DNA from: an uncultured bacterium
GTDB lineage: Bacteria; Nitrospirota; Thermodesulfovibrionia; Thermodesulfovibrionales; Dissulfurispiraceae
DNA: 64,000 bases
Direction: 5' to 3'
NCBI GenBank assembly: GCA_937949555.1
Contig: CALEDV010000013.1
Coordinates: 1-64,000, forward strand
The notes under the pieces are model-generated. The model was not told the DNA's origin. It saw only the letters and a list, made by a program, of their open reading frames with translations, and made no database searches. Positions 37,516 to 48,488 of this stretch are shown one piece after another. Both the position numbers and the translations under genes were made by a program. Position 1 is the first letter of the stretch. The number at the start of each line of letters is the position of its first letter.

Positions 37516-39147
37516 TTGGAGGACTCTTCTATAGGACAAATTCCTAATCTCCTAAAAGGCTTTCTCTTTCTTAGTATCGTTGCTTTACTATTGATTTCGG
37601 GTCTTTGTGCATGCACAAGGGAACCTGACATAAAGCAGCCAAATACTCTAACCATTGCCTCGCTTGCTGATGCCAAGAGATTGCTTCCTATGTTAGCCTC
37701 TGATAGCGCTTCTGCATCAATTGCAGGTCACCTGTTCAATGGATTAACAAAATATGACAAGGACCTTACTATAAAGGGTGACCTTGCAGAGTCATGGGAT
37801 ATCAGCGCTGACGGATTAGTAATAACCTTTAATCTAAGAAAGCAGGTGCTTTGGCATGATGGGAGGCCTTTTACCGCTGATGATGTTATCTTTACCTATC
37901 AAACGGTCACTAATCCAAAGGTGCCTACACCCTATAGCAGTAATTATGGCCCTGTATCAAGCGTAGAAAAGGTTGATTCTCATACCCTAAGGGTTACCTA
38001 TAAAGAACCCTTTGCCCCATCCCTTGAGGCGTGGGGTATGGGTATTATCCCAAGGCATGTATATGAGGGAAGGGACCTTAGGGCTCCAGAGATCAACAGA
38101 AATCCTATAGGCACAGGACCCTATAAGATGGGAGAATGGGTATCGGGACAAAAGATAGTGCTTGAGGCCTTTGATAAGTATTATGAAAAAAAGCCAAATA
38201 TTCCAAAGATTATCACCCGTATTATACCTGATACTGCAACTATGTTTCTTGAGCTTAAGTTTGGTGGAGTTGATTATATGGGACTTACTCCTCCGCAGTA
38301 CAAACTTCAGGCAGAGGGAGATTATTTTAAGAGGTATTTCCAGAAATTTAGATATCCATCCTTCAGTTATACCTATTTAGGTTTTAATTTAGAGAATCCT
38401 CTTTTTCGGGATAAAAGGGTAAGGCAGGCAATAAGTCATGCGATTGATAAAGAGGAGATAATAGCTGGTGTGCTGATGGGATATGGACAGATATGTACCG
38501 GCCCTTTTCCGCCTGAATCCTGGGCATACAACCCAAGGGTTGAGGGATTCCCCAAAAACCTTGAAAGGGCATTAGAGTTGCTTGCACAGGCAGGATGGAA
38601 ACCTAATAGTGCCGGGATTATTGAAAAGTCAGGTATGCCCTTCCGCTTCACAGTTATTACAAACCAGGGCAATGATGCGAGGCTCAAGACTGCTCAAATC
38701 ATTAAGGAACAGCTTAAGAAGATAGGCATTGACATGACAATAAAGGTATTAGAATGGCAGGCTATGCTTCATGAATTTATAGATAAAAAGAGATTTGAGG
38801 CGGTGATAATGGGTTGGTCCCTTTCCAGGGACCCTGATGCTTATGATATATGGCATTCAACAAAGACAAAGGAAGGCGAGTTTAACTTTGTTTCTTATAA
38901 GAACGAAGAGGTTGATAGGTTATTATTAGAGGGAAGACGGAGATTTACCATTGAACAAAGAAAGGGCATATATCAGCGGATACATGAGATAATCGCTGAG
39001 GATCAACCCTATATCTTTCTCTATGTGCCTGATGCCTTGCCAGTGCTGCACAAACGATTTAAGGGTGTTCAGAGATCGCCTATAGGTATATGGTATGACC
39101 TTATTAACTGGCATGTGCCTGCAAACAAGATAGAATGGTACCAATAG
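37516..39147 (+). CDS. ABC transporter peptide-binding protein (SBP_bac_5)
   Basis: LAESWDISADGLVITFNLRKQVLWHDGRPFTADDVIFTYQTV; KRVRQAISHAIDKEEII. Confidence 0.94.
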   Translation: MEDSSIGQIPNLLKGFLFLSIVALLLISGLCACTREPDIKQPNTLTIASLADAKRLLPMLASDSASASIAGHLFNGLTKYDKDLTIKGDLAESWDISADGLVITFNLRKQVLWHDGRPFTADDVIFTYQTVTNPKVPTPYSSNYGPVSSVEKVDSHTLRVTYKEPFAPSLEAWGMGIIPRHVYEGRDLRAPEINRNPIGTGPYKMGEWVSGQKIVLEAFDKYYEKKPNIPKIITRIIPDTATMFLELKFGGVDYMGLTPPQYKLQAEGDYFKRYFQKFRYPSFSYTYLGFNLENPLFRDKRVRQAISHAIDKEEIIAGVLMGYGQICTGPFPPESWAYNPRVEGFPKNLERALELLAQAGWKPNSAGIIEKSGMPFRFTVITNQGNDARLKTAQIIKEQLKKIGIDMTIKVLEWQAMLHEFIDKKRFEAVIMGWSLSRDPDAYDIWHSTKTKEGEFNFVSYKNEEVDRLLLEGRRRFTIEQRKGIYQRIHEIIAEDQPYIFLYVPDALPVLHKRFKGVQRSPIGIWYDLINWHVPANKIEWYQ

Positions 39148-39218
39148 AAGGGGAATTTTTTTGAAATCTATAGACAGTGCCTTGTCCTTTATTGACTTAG
39201 AAAACAGGAGATGATCCT

Positions 39219-40058
39219 TTGAATTTCAAGACAGTGGCTATTTTAGGAGTAGGGCTATTAGGGGCATCTCTTGCCTCTTCCATAAGAGAAAGGGGATGTA
39301 GGGCTAGGATATTAGGATATGGACGCACTGAACCCAATCTTCGCTTTGCCCTTGAAAGGGGGATAATTGATGGTTATAGCATGGATATTAAAGAGGTTTG
39401 TCTTGAGGCGGACCTCATAGTTCTATCTACGCCGGTTGGGAGTTTTATGCCAATTGTTAGAGAAATAGCCCCTATTATTAAAAGGGATGCCCTTGTTACT
39501 GATATAGGAAGCGTAAAGGGAGACCTGGTTTATAGTATAGAATCGGTGATAGGAGATGGTTATGTGGGTTCTCATCCCATAGCAGGGAGTCATGATTCTG
39601 GGGTGAGATATTGCGATAGCAGACTATTTCAGGATGCCCTATGTATTATTACACCTACAGAGAATACTGGCGCAGAGTTTATTGAAAGGACCGTGAGTCT
39701 TTGGGAATTTGTAGGTTGCAGGATTGATTATATGGATCCCTATGAACATGATGAGATATACAACTTAGTGAGTCATTTCCCTCATCTGCTTTCTTATTGC
39801 CTTGTGAATGTGGTAAAGGATATACGAGGCGATGCTGTTTCTTTTGCGGGCAAGGGTTTTAGGGATATGACAAGGATTGCAGCGAGCTCCCCTGAATTGT
39901 GGCGAGATATTATAATGCTTAATAAAGATAATGTGATGAATGCTATTGTTAGACTTAAAGATGAGCTTTCAATGTTGCAGGATTGGTTAAGCAGTGGGGA
40001 GGTATCAAAGATTGAAGAGTATTTCACAAAGGCACAGAGGATAAGGAGGGGGATGTAG
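39219..40058 (+). CDS. tyrA: Prephenate dehydrogenase
   Basis: ILGVGLLGASLASSIRERG; DIGSVKGDLV; GSHPIAGSHDSGV; SHFPHLLSYCL. Confidence 0.92.
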   Translation: MNFKTVAILGVGLLGASLASSIRERGCRARILGYGRTEPNLRFALERGIIDGYSMDIKEVCLEADLIVLSTPVGSFMPIVREIAPIIKRDALVTDIGSVKGDLVYSIESVIGDGYVGSHPIAGSHDSGVRYCDSRLFQDALCIITPTENTGAEFIERTVSLWEFVGCRIDYMDPYEHDEIYNLVSHFPHLLSYCLVNVVKDIRGDAVSFAGKGFRDMTRIAASSPELWRDIIMLNKDNVMNAIVRLKDELSMLQDWLSSGEVSKIEEYFTKAQRIRRGM

Positions 40059-40206
40059 ATAATAACTGCCCCTTTATTAGCCTCTGTGCTCCTTTGGATT
40101 AAAACAATAAACCCCAAAAAACCGCCCAAACTACAGCGCGCATAGAAACACTTCAATTAAAGGGGTTCTTATAATCAGCCCCATAGTAGGCTTTTGTAAT
40201 ATATCC

Positions 40207-41631
40207 TTAATCTCTCATTTTTTCTGATAGGATATTGCCCCTGTTATTGACAACCTTTATTTGCAAGGGCATCTGCCCAAGGGCATGGGTAGAGCAGCTA
40301 AGACAGGGGTCGTAGGCCCTTATAACAGCTTCAACCCTGTTTATCATGGATTCTGTGATCTCAGGTCCATTCATATAGTGCCTTGCCACCTGTAGCACAC
40401 TTTGGTTTATGGCTAAGTTGTTATTGCCTGTGGCTACGATCATGTTTGCCCACTGCATGAGGCCCTTGTTATCCACCTTGTAATGATGGAACAATGTGCC
40501 TCTGGGGGCTTCAACGCAGCCTACACCTTCGTATTCATTTACATTTGCAAAGGCCCTTATGTGGGTGTCGAGTATGTCTGGATCTCTTAGTAGCTGATCT
40601 TCCAGTTCAAGGGCAGCTAATATCTCAATCAGCCTTGCATAGTGATTGTGGAATGAGCTAAGCACTGGTCCCCTTTCAAGGTCTTTAAACTCGGCCCATT
40701 CAAGATTTGCCAAGGGTGTGCTGAAACCATTGCATACATTGAGCCTTGCAGCAGGTCCAACCCTGTAGATTCCTGTAGGATATCCCTGTGGTTTGAAATA
40801 GGGTGATTTGAGATAGGAGAACTCCTCCACAGATTCACCAATGAATTCCTTGTATCTTGTAGGTTCAATCATGTCAACAACTATAGCGCCCTTTGAATCT
40901 ATGAAACGGAGATAGCCGTCGGTAACCTCCCAGTTGCCATCTTTGTCAACAAGCCCCAAAAACATGGATGGGAAATTACCAAAGGTCCTTATCTCCTTGC
41001 GGAATTCTTCAATGATCCTCTTAAAGAAGGATAAGGTCTTCTGGACAATCTCTATCCCCTCAGGTATCTCTGCAAGCATCATGTCTCTATGTTCAATGGA
41101 CAAGGGTTCGTTAACACCTCCAGGTACTACCCATGCTGGATGTACCCTCTTTTTGCCGAGCCACTCCACAATGTGACCACCTATCTGTCTTAGCCTTATG
41201 CCGTCCTTTGCAAGCTGTGGGTTTTTTGCTGCCAAACCAGCGATGTTTCTTGTGGTGGGGTCAGAATCAAAACCTAACAGTAGGTCTGGTGATGAGAGGT
41301 GAAAGAAGCTCAATGCATGAGACTGGATAAACTCTCCGCAGTTTAGCAGCCGCCTTATCTTAACGGCTGCACGAGGTATCTTTACCCCGAGTATGGCGTC
41401 ACAGGCCTTGGCTGCAGCAAGGGAATGGCTCACAGGGCATATGCCGCATATCCTCTCTACTATAGAGGGCATCTCAGTAAAGGGTCTTCCTTCAACGAAC
41501 TTCTCAAAGCCTCTGAATTGTGTTACCGCAAATCTTGCATCCTTTACGCTGTTATCGTCATCAAGAAAGATGGTTACCTTTCCATGTCCTTCTATCCTAG
41601 TGACTGGTTCTATGATTAATTCACGAGCCAT
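40207..41631 (-). CDS. hoxH: [NiFe] hydrogenase large subunit, NAD-linked (HoxH type)
   Basis: PVTRIEGHGKVTI; RICGICPVSH (L1); DPCLSCSTHALG (L2). Confidence 0.95.
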   Translation of the reverse strand: MARELIIEPVTRIEGHGKVTIFLDDDNSVKDARFAVTQFRGFEKFVEGRPFTEMPSIVERICGICPVSHSLAAAKACDAILGVKIPRAAVKIRRLLNCGEFIQSHALSFFHLSSPDLLLGFDSDPTTRNIAGLAAKNPQLAKDGIRLRQIGGHIVEWLGKKRVHPAWVVPGGVNEPLSIEHRDMMLAEIPEGIEIVQKTLSFFKRIIEEFRKEIRTFGNFPSMFLGLVDKDGNWEVTDGYLRFIDSKGAIVVDMIEPTRYKEFIGESVEEFSYLKSPYFKPQGYPTGIYRVGPAARLNVCNGFSTPLANLEWAEFKDLERGPVLSSFHNHYARLIEILAALELEDQLLRDPDILDTHIRAFANVNEYEGVGCVEAPRGTLFHHYKVDNKGLMQWANMIVATGNNNLAINQSVLQVARHYMNGPEITESMINRVEAVIRAYDPCLSCSTHALGQMPLQIKVVNNRGNILSEKMRD

Positions 41632-41655
41632 TATTACCTCCTGATAGTTTTAAAA

Positions 41656-42189
41656 TCATTTCCCGAAGCGGGTTTTCCCTGTTAGGTCTGGTATTCTGCC
41701 CTGAAGCAGCTCTGTTATTGCAAAAAAGATAACATCTGCAGGCGGAGGACACCCTGGAAGAAATATATCAACGGTAACAACCTCATGTATTGGCCTTGTC
41801 TGAGGCAAGAGATGAGGTATGCCTATTAGGGGTGTTTTATGGTTTATGTCTGCGTTCTCAAAATATGCCCTTTGAAAGATATCCTTGGTTGGATAATAGT
41901 TTCTCATGCCTGGTATGTTTGCCGTTATAGCACAATCTCCAAAGGAGACCAGTGTTTTAGTGTTTTGTCTTATCTTTATTATCTTTTCCTCATCCTCATC
42001 ACTGCTTACTGCGCCCTCTACAAAGGTAACATCTACCCCCTGAGGAAAGTCCTTGAAATCTACAAGGGGTCCGTAAACTATGTCAGCAGCAGAGAGCACA
42101 TCGAGTATCCTTTCGTCTATATCAAGGAGAGACATATGACATCCTGAGCATCCGTCGAGCCATGTGGTGGCAAATTTTATCTTTCCCAT
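41656..42189 (-). CDS. hoxY: [NiFe] hydrogenase small subunit (HoxY type)
   Basis: TTWLDGCSGCHMSLLDID; SFGDCAITANIPGMRN; LPGCPPPADVIF. Confidence 0.94.
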   Translation of the reverse strand: MGKIKFATTWLDGCSGCHMSLLDIDERILDVLSAADIVYGPLVDFKDFPQGVDVTFVEGAVSSDEDEEKIIKIRQNTKTLVSFGDCAITANIPGMRNYYPTKDIFQRAYFENADINHKTPLIGIPHLLPQTRPIHEVVTVDIFLPGCPPPADVIFFAITELLQGRIPDLTGKTRFGK

Positions 42190-42193
42190 AGGA

Positions 42194-42910
42194 TTAACTC
42201 CTTTCTCGCATTAATTTAAGATAGGGCAGAAACTGTCTGCGCTTTTCCATCTCAGCAACGGATTTGCCCTTTTCCGTGAGTGCCCCTGTGGGACATACAT
42301 GCACACATTTTCCGCAGCCGGTGCAGGTCTTTGACTCTCCCCAATCTTGCATCAGGTCTGTGATTATCCTTGCTGTAATACCCCTGCCCATAATGTCCTT
42401 CGTATGGGCCCCTTCTACCTCATGACATACCCTGACGCATCTGCTGCAGAGTACGCATCGGTTATGGTCAGCAATGAAGCGGTCATGGGTTGCATCTACG
42501 GGCATCTTTGGAAAAATGTAGGGAAATTCTACATGGGTCAAGCCCAGTTTGAGTGCCAGTCCTTGCAATTCGCAATGACCGTTTGATACACAGGCAGAGC
42601 AGATATGATTCCTCTCAGTGAACAAAAGGGCAAGGATGCCTCTACGGTATTCCATTATCCTTTCTGAGTTAGTCGTCACTACCATACCTTCTCTTATTAG
42701 GGTCGTGCATGAAGGCGTGAGTCTTGGCATTCCCTTTATTTCAACTATACACATACGACAGCCCCCATACTCTGTCAGTCCATCAAGATGGCATAGGGTT
42801 GGTATAAATATGTCGTTTTCCCGTGCCACTTGCAGTATGGTTTCGTCATGCCTGCCTCCAACTTCTTTGCCGTCAATTACTAATGTCTGTATCTGTGATA
42901 CCTTTTTCAT
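42194..42910 (-). CDS. hoxU: Bidirectional hydrogenase diaphorase subunit HoxU
   Basis: 2Fe-2S ([21 protein letters not shown]) and 4Fe-4S motifs ([27 protein letters not shown]). Start set at MKKVSQIQ. Confidence 0.93.
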   Translation of the reverse strand: MKKVSQIQTLVIDGKEVGGRHDETILQVARENDIFIPTLCHLDGLTEYGGCRMCIVEIKGMPRLTPSCTTLIREGMVVTTNSERIMEYRRGILALLFTERNHICSACVSNGHCELQGLALKLGLTHVEFPYIFPKMPVDATHDRFIADHNRCVLCSRCVRVCHEVEGAHTKDIMGRGITARIITDLMQDWGESKTCTGCGKCVHVCPTGALTEKGKSVAEMEKRRQFLPYLKLMRERS

Positions 42911-44556
42911 TGGCGACCTCCGCTTTTCATATTGCATACCCCTGCAGGACAGGCCTTGTCAATTACATGGGCAAGGTACTCATCCTTGAAATAATGCATT
43001 GTGCTCATTACTGGATTTGGCATGGTCATTCCAAGCCCGCAGAGGCTGGTGTTTTTGATAAGATCGCAGAGTTTCTCCAGTAGATGAATGTCTTGCATCC
43101 TGCCCTGTCCTCGGGTTATCTTGTTTAGGAGGTGATACATCTGGGCTGAACCGTCTCGGCAGGGCACACATTTGCCGCAGGATTCGGTCATACAGAACTC
43201 TACAAAGAACTTTGCCACATCTACCATACAGGAGGTGCTGTCCATTACAATCATGCCTCCTGAGCCCATAATTGAACCGAGTTTTGTAAGGGAATCGTAA
43301 TCCACAGCGATGTCGAGATGCTCCTCTGTGATACATCCTCCAGAGGGACCTCCTGTCTGAACAGCCTTAAATTTGCTGCCTTCAGGAATGCCTCCACCTA
43401 TATCAAAGACAATATCCCTAAGGGTTGTCCCCATGGCAACTTCAATAAGTCCAGTGTTATTTATCCTGCCTGCAAGGGCAAAGACCTTGGTGCCTCTGCT
43501 TTTCTCTGTGCCAAATCCTGCAAACCAGTCACTGCCATTTCTTATTATGGTTGGTACATTGGCAAAGGTCTCCACATTGTTTATCAATGTGGGACAACCC
43601 CAGAGCCCGTGTTCGGCGGGATAGGGGGGTCTGGGGCGAGGATTTCCCCTGCTGCCTTCAATGGATGCTATAAGGGCAGTCTCTTCTCCACAGACAAAGG
43701 CCCCTGCGCCCAGTCTCAGTTTTATCTCAAAATTGAAGGTTGTATTGAAGATGCCTCTGCCCAGTACTCCAAGTTGTTCTGCCTGAGCAATGGCCTTTTT
43801 GAGCCTCTTTATTGCGAGGGGGTACTCAGCCCTGACATATATGAATCCCTTGTCAGCCCCCACTGCATAGCCAGCTATTGCCATTCCTTCAAGTACCCTA
43901 TGGGGATCGCTCTCAAGCACGCTCCTATCCATGAATGCCCCTGGGTCACCTTCATCGGCATTGCAGATAACATACTTCTGGGGGCCTGAGGCCTTCATTA
44001 CGGTAGTCCATTTCAGGCCAGTAGGATAGCCTCCTCCTCCTCTTCCCCTTAGTCCACTCTTTACAATCCTCTCAATTACCGATGAAGGGGTCATATCACG
44101 GAGGGCAGCAAATAGTGATTCATATCCCCTACGGGCGATATACTCTTCAATGCGCTCGGGATCTATTGCCCCAAAATTTTCAAGGACTATTTTTTGCTGT
44201 TTTTTAAAGAAAGACATATCGGAAGAACAGGCTAATCTGCTTACAGGAGAGCCAGTAAGGGCATCTATTATCTCAGGGACATCAGAAACTGTCACAGCCT
44301 TGTAAATAGTGCTTGAGGGTTCTACAGAAACCAGAGGTCCAGCAGTGCAAAGACCAAGGCATCCTACCCCTTTTGCATTACACCACTTTTCAATGCCCCT
44401 TTTATCAATCTCTCTCTTAAAGGCATCCAATAGTTCTTGACTCCCACAAGACAGGCATCCTGCGGCAACACATACATTAATTGTATGCTCGAATTGCCCC
44501 TGCCTTTCATTTTCAATCTTCGCTATTTCTTGTAGTTCCTCAAGAACCATTTTCAA
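42907..44556 (-). CDS. hoxF: Bidirectional hydrogenase diaphorase flavoprotein subunit HoxF
   Basis: NuoF-like [44 protein letters not shown]. Confidence 0.95.
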   Translation of the reverse strand: MKMVLEELQEIAKIENERQGQFEHTINVCVAAGCLSCGSQELLDAFKREIDKRGIEKWCNAKGVGCLGLCTAGPLVSVEPSSTIYKAVTVSDVPEIIDALTGSPVSRLACSSDMSFFKKQQKIVLENFGAIDPERIEEYIARRGYESLFAALRDMTPSSVIERIVKSGLRGRGGGGYPTGLKWTTVMKASGPQKYVICNADEGDPGAFMDRSVLESDPHRVLEGMAIAGYAVGADKGFIYVRAEYPLAIKRLKKAIAQAEQLGVLGRGIFNTTFNFEIKLRLGAGAFVCGEETALIASIEGSRGNPRPRPPYPAEHGLWGCPTLINNVETFANVPTIIRNGSDWFAGFGTEKSRGTKVFALAGRINNTGLIEVAMGTTLRDIVFDIGGGIPEGSKFKAVQTGGPSGGCITEEHLDIAVDYDSLTKLGSIMGSGGMIVMDSTSCMVDVAKFFVEFCMTESCGKCVPCRDGSAQMYHLLNKITRGQGRMQDIHLLEKLCDLIKNTSLCGLGMTMPNPVMSTMHYFKDEYLAHVIDKACPAGVCNMKSGGRQ

Positions 44557-45049
44557 ACCACCTCCCTATCGTATTCATAACAGTTTCAGGGGTTTGTTTG
44601 CCTGACACTGCACCGTCATATACAACGGCAGGCGCAAGACCACAGGCGCCAAGGCATCGAGCAGTCAGGAGAGAAAGCTTATTGTCTTTGGTAGTTTCTC
44701 CAGGGCCAATATCATAGGTTTTGCCAATTTCATCAAGTATCGCCTTAGCGCCACCTATGTAACAAGCAGTCCCTGTACAGACTACACAGGTATGCTCTCC
44801 CTGAGGCTTGAGGGTAAAAAAGTGATAAAAGGTAGCTACACCGTAAACCTTACTAAGGGGTACGCCAAGTTTGTCAGATACATAACGCATTAAATCTAAG
44901 TCAATAAACCCATAGGTTTCCTGTATGGCATGAAGGGTTTCAATCAGTGCGTTAGGTTCATTGCCATGCATACGCATGGTTCTGTCAACAATACGGAGCC
45001 TTCTGTCTTCCTGTTGCTTACTCTGTGCCTCTTGAAGGGCCATTTTCAA
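44540..45049 (-). CDS. hoxE: Bidirectional hydrogenase subunit HoxE (NuoE-like)
   Basis: [49 protein letters not shown]. Confidence 0.94.
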   Translation of the reverse strand: MKMALQEAQSKQQEDRRLRIVDRTMRMHGNEPNALIETLHAIQETYGFIDLDLMRYVSDKLGVPLSKVYGVATFYHFFTLKPQGEHTCVVCTGTACYIGGAKAILDEIGKTYDIGPGETTKDNKLSLLTARCLGACGLAPAVVYDGAVSGKQTPETVMNTIGRWFENGS

Positions 45050-45491
45050 CCTCCTTTATTTTTCTCCTATTATGAGCGATGTAGATAACACACTTTTCGC
45101 AGCCTTTGAGGTTTGCCATGCTACAGAGATGTTTCTTTGATTCCCAACATTGTTTGTTTTTGTGGATAAAGGCAGTGCAATTAGTCATGACCTCTTTGGG
45201 ACACTCCCTTATTTCCCAGCAAGGTGCATAATTTAAGAGTTTTATCAGCCCCTCAATGCTTATCTTGTCTTTATGTATTGCGTCTCTAATGCATATTAGC
45301 CAAGATATGTCGTTTTCGGAGAAGTAGCGGTGGTTGTTTCGCCTGATGGGATGTATAAGCCCTCGTCTTTCATATAGCCTTATGGTTTGTTCGGTAATCC
45401 CCACCATCTCTGCGACTATGCCTATAGAATAAACAGGCTTTTCTTCCTTTTTTATGTCTACAGGGGGCTTGTTTATTGTTTTTTTTCTCAT
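45018..45491 (-). CDS. MerR-family regulator with C-terminal two-CW Cys-rich domain
   Basis: YSIGIVAEMVGITEQTIRLYERRGLIHPIRRNNHRYFSENDISWL; CWEIRECPKEVMTNCTAFIHKNKQCWESKKHLC. Overlaps the hoxE start. Confidence 0.9.
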   Translation of the reverse strand: MRKKTINKPPVDIKKEEKPVYSIGIVAEMVGITEQTIRLYERRGLIHPIRRNNHRYFSENDISWLICIRDAIHKDKISIEGLIKLLNYAPCWEIRECPKEVMTNCTAFIHKNKQCWESKKHLCSMANLKGCEKCVIYIAHNRRKIKEVENGPSRGTE

Positions 45492-45606
45492 TTCTGAATT
45501 TCTGATTACTGTAATTATAAGATATGCTAATAAAACATTATTGAATATCGCCTGTCAATAGCGATGTTTGTTTGACATTACAGGGGAATTCAGTTATTTT
45601 ATCTTC

Positions 45607-47370
45607 ATGTCTGTAGGAACTCCGCTGCTTGGCCAATTGTTGTTAAAGGCAAATCTCGTTACCGAGGCTCAGCTCAACGAGGCCATCAAGATTCAAAGGC
45701 TTGAAGGCAAGAGGCTCGGTTCAGTCTTAGTTAAGATTGGGGCTATAAATGAAGAGAGCCTGATAACCTTTTTAAGCAGGCAGTATAGCGTGCCGGCCAT
45801 TAATCTATCGGAACAAAGAATTGATATTACCCTCCTAAAACTCATCCCTTACGATACTGCTAAACGCTATCAGTTGATCCCTATCTCAAAGGAGGGAGGG
45901 GCGCTGAAGGTTGCAATATCTGACCCCTCAAATAGCCTTGCCATCGATGATGTAAAGTTTATAACAGGCATGAAGGTTTCTGCATATGTAGCTGCTGAGT
46001 CGTCAATAATGGATGCTATAGAGAAGTATTATTCGCATAAGGACTCTATCAAGCTGGCGGCTGAACAAAAGGGCAAGGCAGGTCTCCAGAAGACCCAGGT
46101 CAAGGTTGACACAGAGGTTGAGGATCTAACAAAGGTCATTGGCAGTGCTATGGAAGAGATGACCGTTGTTGAGGAGAAGGAAGAGGCACCTATAGATCAG
46201 GTAGATGCCCCAATAGTGAAACTGGTAAACGGGATTTTATTAAATGCCCTTAGATCAAGGGCAAGTGACATACACATAGAGCCTTCTGAGGAGATGCTAA
46301 GGGTTAGGTATAGGATTGATGGGGTGCTCCAGCCAGTTTTAAAGCTTCCTGTAAAGATGAAAAATGCTATTACCTCAAGAATCAAGATCATGTCTCATCT
46401 TGACATATCTGAAAGAAGGCTTCCACAGGATGGAAGAATAAAGCTGAAGATTGGAGGAGACAGGGAGATAGACTTCCGTGTATCGACCCTTCCAACTATC
46501 TTTGGAGAGAAGATTGTTATGAGGCTTTTGGATAAGTCCAATCTCCAACTTGAGTTAAATAAATTAGGTTTTGATGAGAAACAACTTTTAGATTTCCTTG
46601 AGGCTATTGAGAAGCCCTATGGGATGATACTTGTTACAGGTCCAACTGGAAGCGGAAAGACCACTACCCTCTATTCAGCATTATCTCATCTCAACAAGCC
46701 TGGGGTAAACATAATGACTGCCGAGGACCCTGTGGAGTACAACTTCTTTGGCATCAACCAAGTGCAGATGAAGGAGGACATAGGACTTAACTTCGCTGCA
46801 GTATTGAGGTCCTTTTTGAGGCAGGACCCTGATATCATACTGGTTGGCGAGATTAGAGACTTTGAAACTGCTGAGATAGGAATCAAGGCAGCCCTTACGG
46901 GACATCTTGTTTTAAGCACCTTGCATACTAATGATGCGCCAAGCACTGTAACGAGGCTTATAAACATGGGAATAGAACCAGTCCTCATATCTACCTCAGT
47001 GGTGTTAATACTTGCCCAGAGGCTTGCCCGTCGTATATGCACTGCCTGTAAGACCGAACAGACAGTAAGTGAATCGGTGCTTGTGAAGTTGGGATGTTCC
47101 CCTGAAAGGGCAAAGTCCATTAAATGTTTTGCAGGTAAGGGTTGCCCTGAATGCAACAATACTGGTTATAGAGGTAGGCTTGCTATACATGAGATCATGC
47201 CTGTCAAAGAAGAGATAAAGGAGCTTATACTGCAGGGGGCTTCTGCTGCTGAGATCAAAAAAGAGGCTATTCGTTTAGGAATGTCCACACTAAGACAAAC
47301 GGGCATTAACAAGATTGAGCAGGGATTAACTACAATAGAAGAGGTAATCAGGGTAACCTTTGAAGATTAA
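45607..47370 (+). CDS. pilB: Type IV pilus assembly ATPase PilB/GspE family
   Basis: GPTGSGKTTTLYSAL; VGEIRDFETAEIGIKAALTGHLVLSTLHTNDAPS; CKTEQTV...CPECNNTGYRGR zinc motif. Start set at MSVGTPLLG. Confidence 0.93.
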   Translation: MSVGTPLLGQLLLKANLVTEAQLNEAIKIQRLEGKRLGSVLVKIGAINEESLITFLSRQYSVPAINLSEQRIDITLLKLIPYDTAKRYQLIPISKEGGALKVAISDPSNSLAIDDVKFITGMKVSAYVAAESSIMDAIEKYYSHKDSIKLAAEQKGKAGLQKTQVKVDTEVEDLTKVIGSAMEEMTVVEEKEEAPIDQVDAPIVKLVNGILLNALRSRASDIHIEPSEEMLRVRYRIDGVLQPVLKLPVKMKNAITSRIKIMSHLDISERRLPQDGRIKLKIGGDREIDFRVSTLPTIFGEKIVMRLLDKSNLQLELNKLGFDEKQLLDFLEAIEKPYGMILVTGPTGSGKTTTLYSALSHLNKPGVNIMTAEDPVEYNFFGINQVQMKEDIGLNFAAVLRSFLRQDPDIILVGEIRDFETAEIGIKAALTGHLVLSTLHTNDAPSTVTRLINMGIEPVLISTSVVLILAQRLARRICTACKTEQTVSESVLVKLGCSPERAKSIKCFAGKGCPECNNTGYRGRLAIHEIMPVKEEIKELILQGASAAEIKKEAIRLGMSTLRQTGINKIEQGLTTIEEVIRVTFED

Positions 47371-47373
47371 TAT

Positions 47374-48459
47374 ATGTTGATTGACCTCCTTACTATTATG
47401 ATTGAACGAGGTTCTTCGGATCTCTATCTCTCCACAGGTGCAAAGCCTAAGATCAGAAAGGACGGCATACTGATTGATATTGATGAATTCCCAGCCCTCT
47501 CGCCTGAGGAGACCAAAGATCTCTGCTATTCTATTTTAAGCGATTATCAGAAAGAGACACTGGAGTCTAATTATGAGATTAACCTATCTTTTGGTATAAA
47601 GGGTCTCAGTCGTTTTAGGGCCAGCATTTTCATCCAGAGGGGTGCTGTGGCTGGTACCTTTAGGGCTGTCCCCTTTAACATACGCAGTATAGATGAACTT
47701 GGCCTGCCTCCACAGGTGAAAGAACTAACAACCAGGACCCATGGGATTGTGATAGTCAGTGGCCCAAGGTCAAGCGGCAAGTCTACCACACTTGCCTCAA
47801 TGATAGATGCGATAAATAGCACAAGAAAATGCCACATAATTACCCTTGAAGATACAATAGAATTCCTGCACAGTCATAAGGAGGCGCTTGTAAATCAACG
47901 GGAGATGAATGACCCTTCGGGTTCCCTATTGAGTTATACAAAGGGCATTTTAAGGCAGGACCCTGATGTGGTTTTATTCGGGGAGATTGGAGAGCCTGAA
48001 TCAGTAGAGGCGGTTTTGATGATTGCAGAGACAGGTCGTTTAGTGCTTGCAGGTATGACCACGCCATCGGCAGCATTGACTATCAAGAGAATAACTGAGG
48101 TATTCCCGCCTCATAGACACGAACAGATAAGGTATAAGTTATCTACCCTTTTAGAAGGCATAATATCTCAGCAATTGCTTCCTCGCAAGGATACAAGGGG
48201 GAGGGTAGTTGCCACAGAGGTATTTATTCCAACTGCTGCCGTTAGAAGCCTTATAAGGGATGATAATCTCAAACAGGTGTATTCTCTGATGCAGGGGCTC
48301 CAGGGGATGCAAACTATGAACCAATCGCTTATGGGTCTTTACGAAAGGGGCATTATAGACCGTCAGACCGCAGTGGATGCCTCTCCTGTCCCTGAAGAGC
48401 TGAATCTATTGCTCAATAAGAATGCCCTTATCAACAGGGCTAAATTGAAGTTGTCCTAA
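47374..48459 (+). CDS. pilT: PilT-family ATPase, divergent
   Basis: DLYLSTGAKPKIRKDG; GPRSSGKSTTLASMID; ILRQDPDVVLFGEIGEPESVEAVLMIAETGRLVLAGMTTPSA. Confidence 0.85.
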   Translation: MLIDLLTIMIERGSSDLYLSTGAKPKIRKDGILIDIDEFPALSPEETKDLCYSILSDYQKETLESNYEINLSFGIKGLSRFRASIFIQRGAVAGTFRAVPFNIRSIDELGLPPQVKELTTRTHGIVIVSGPRSSGKSTTLASMIDAINSTRKCHIITLEDTIEFLHSHKEALVNQREMNDPSGSLLSYTKGILRQDPDVVLFGEIGEPESVEAVLMIAETGRLVLAGMTTPSAALTIKRITEVFPPHRHEQIRYKLSTLLEGIISQQLLPRKDTRGRVVATEVFIPTAAVRSLIRDDNLKQVYSLMQGLQGMQTMNQSLMGLYERGIIDRQTAVDASPVPEELNLLLNKNALINRAKLKLS

Positions 48460-48488
48460 TATCTACATGAAATTTAAATAAGGAGGTA

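Noticed and set aside
43318-43989. 223-aa plus-strand ORF
   Set aside because: Antisense to hoxF, with no recognisable domain.
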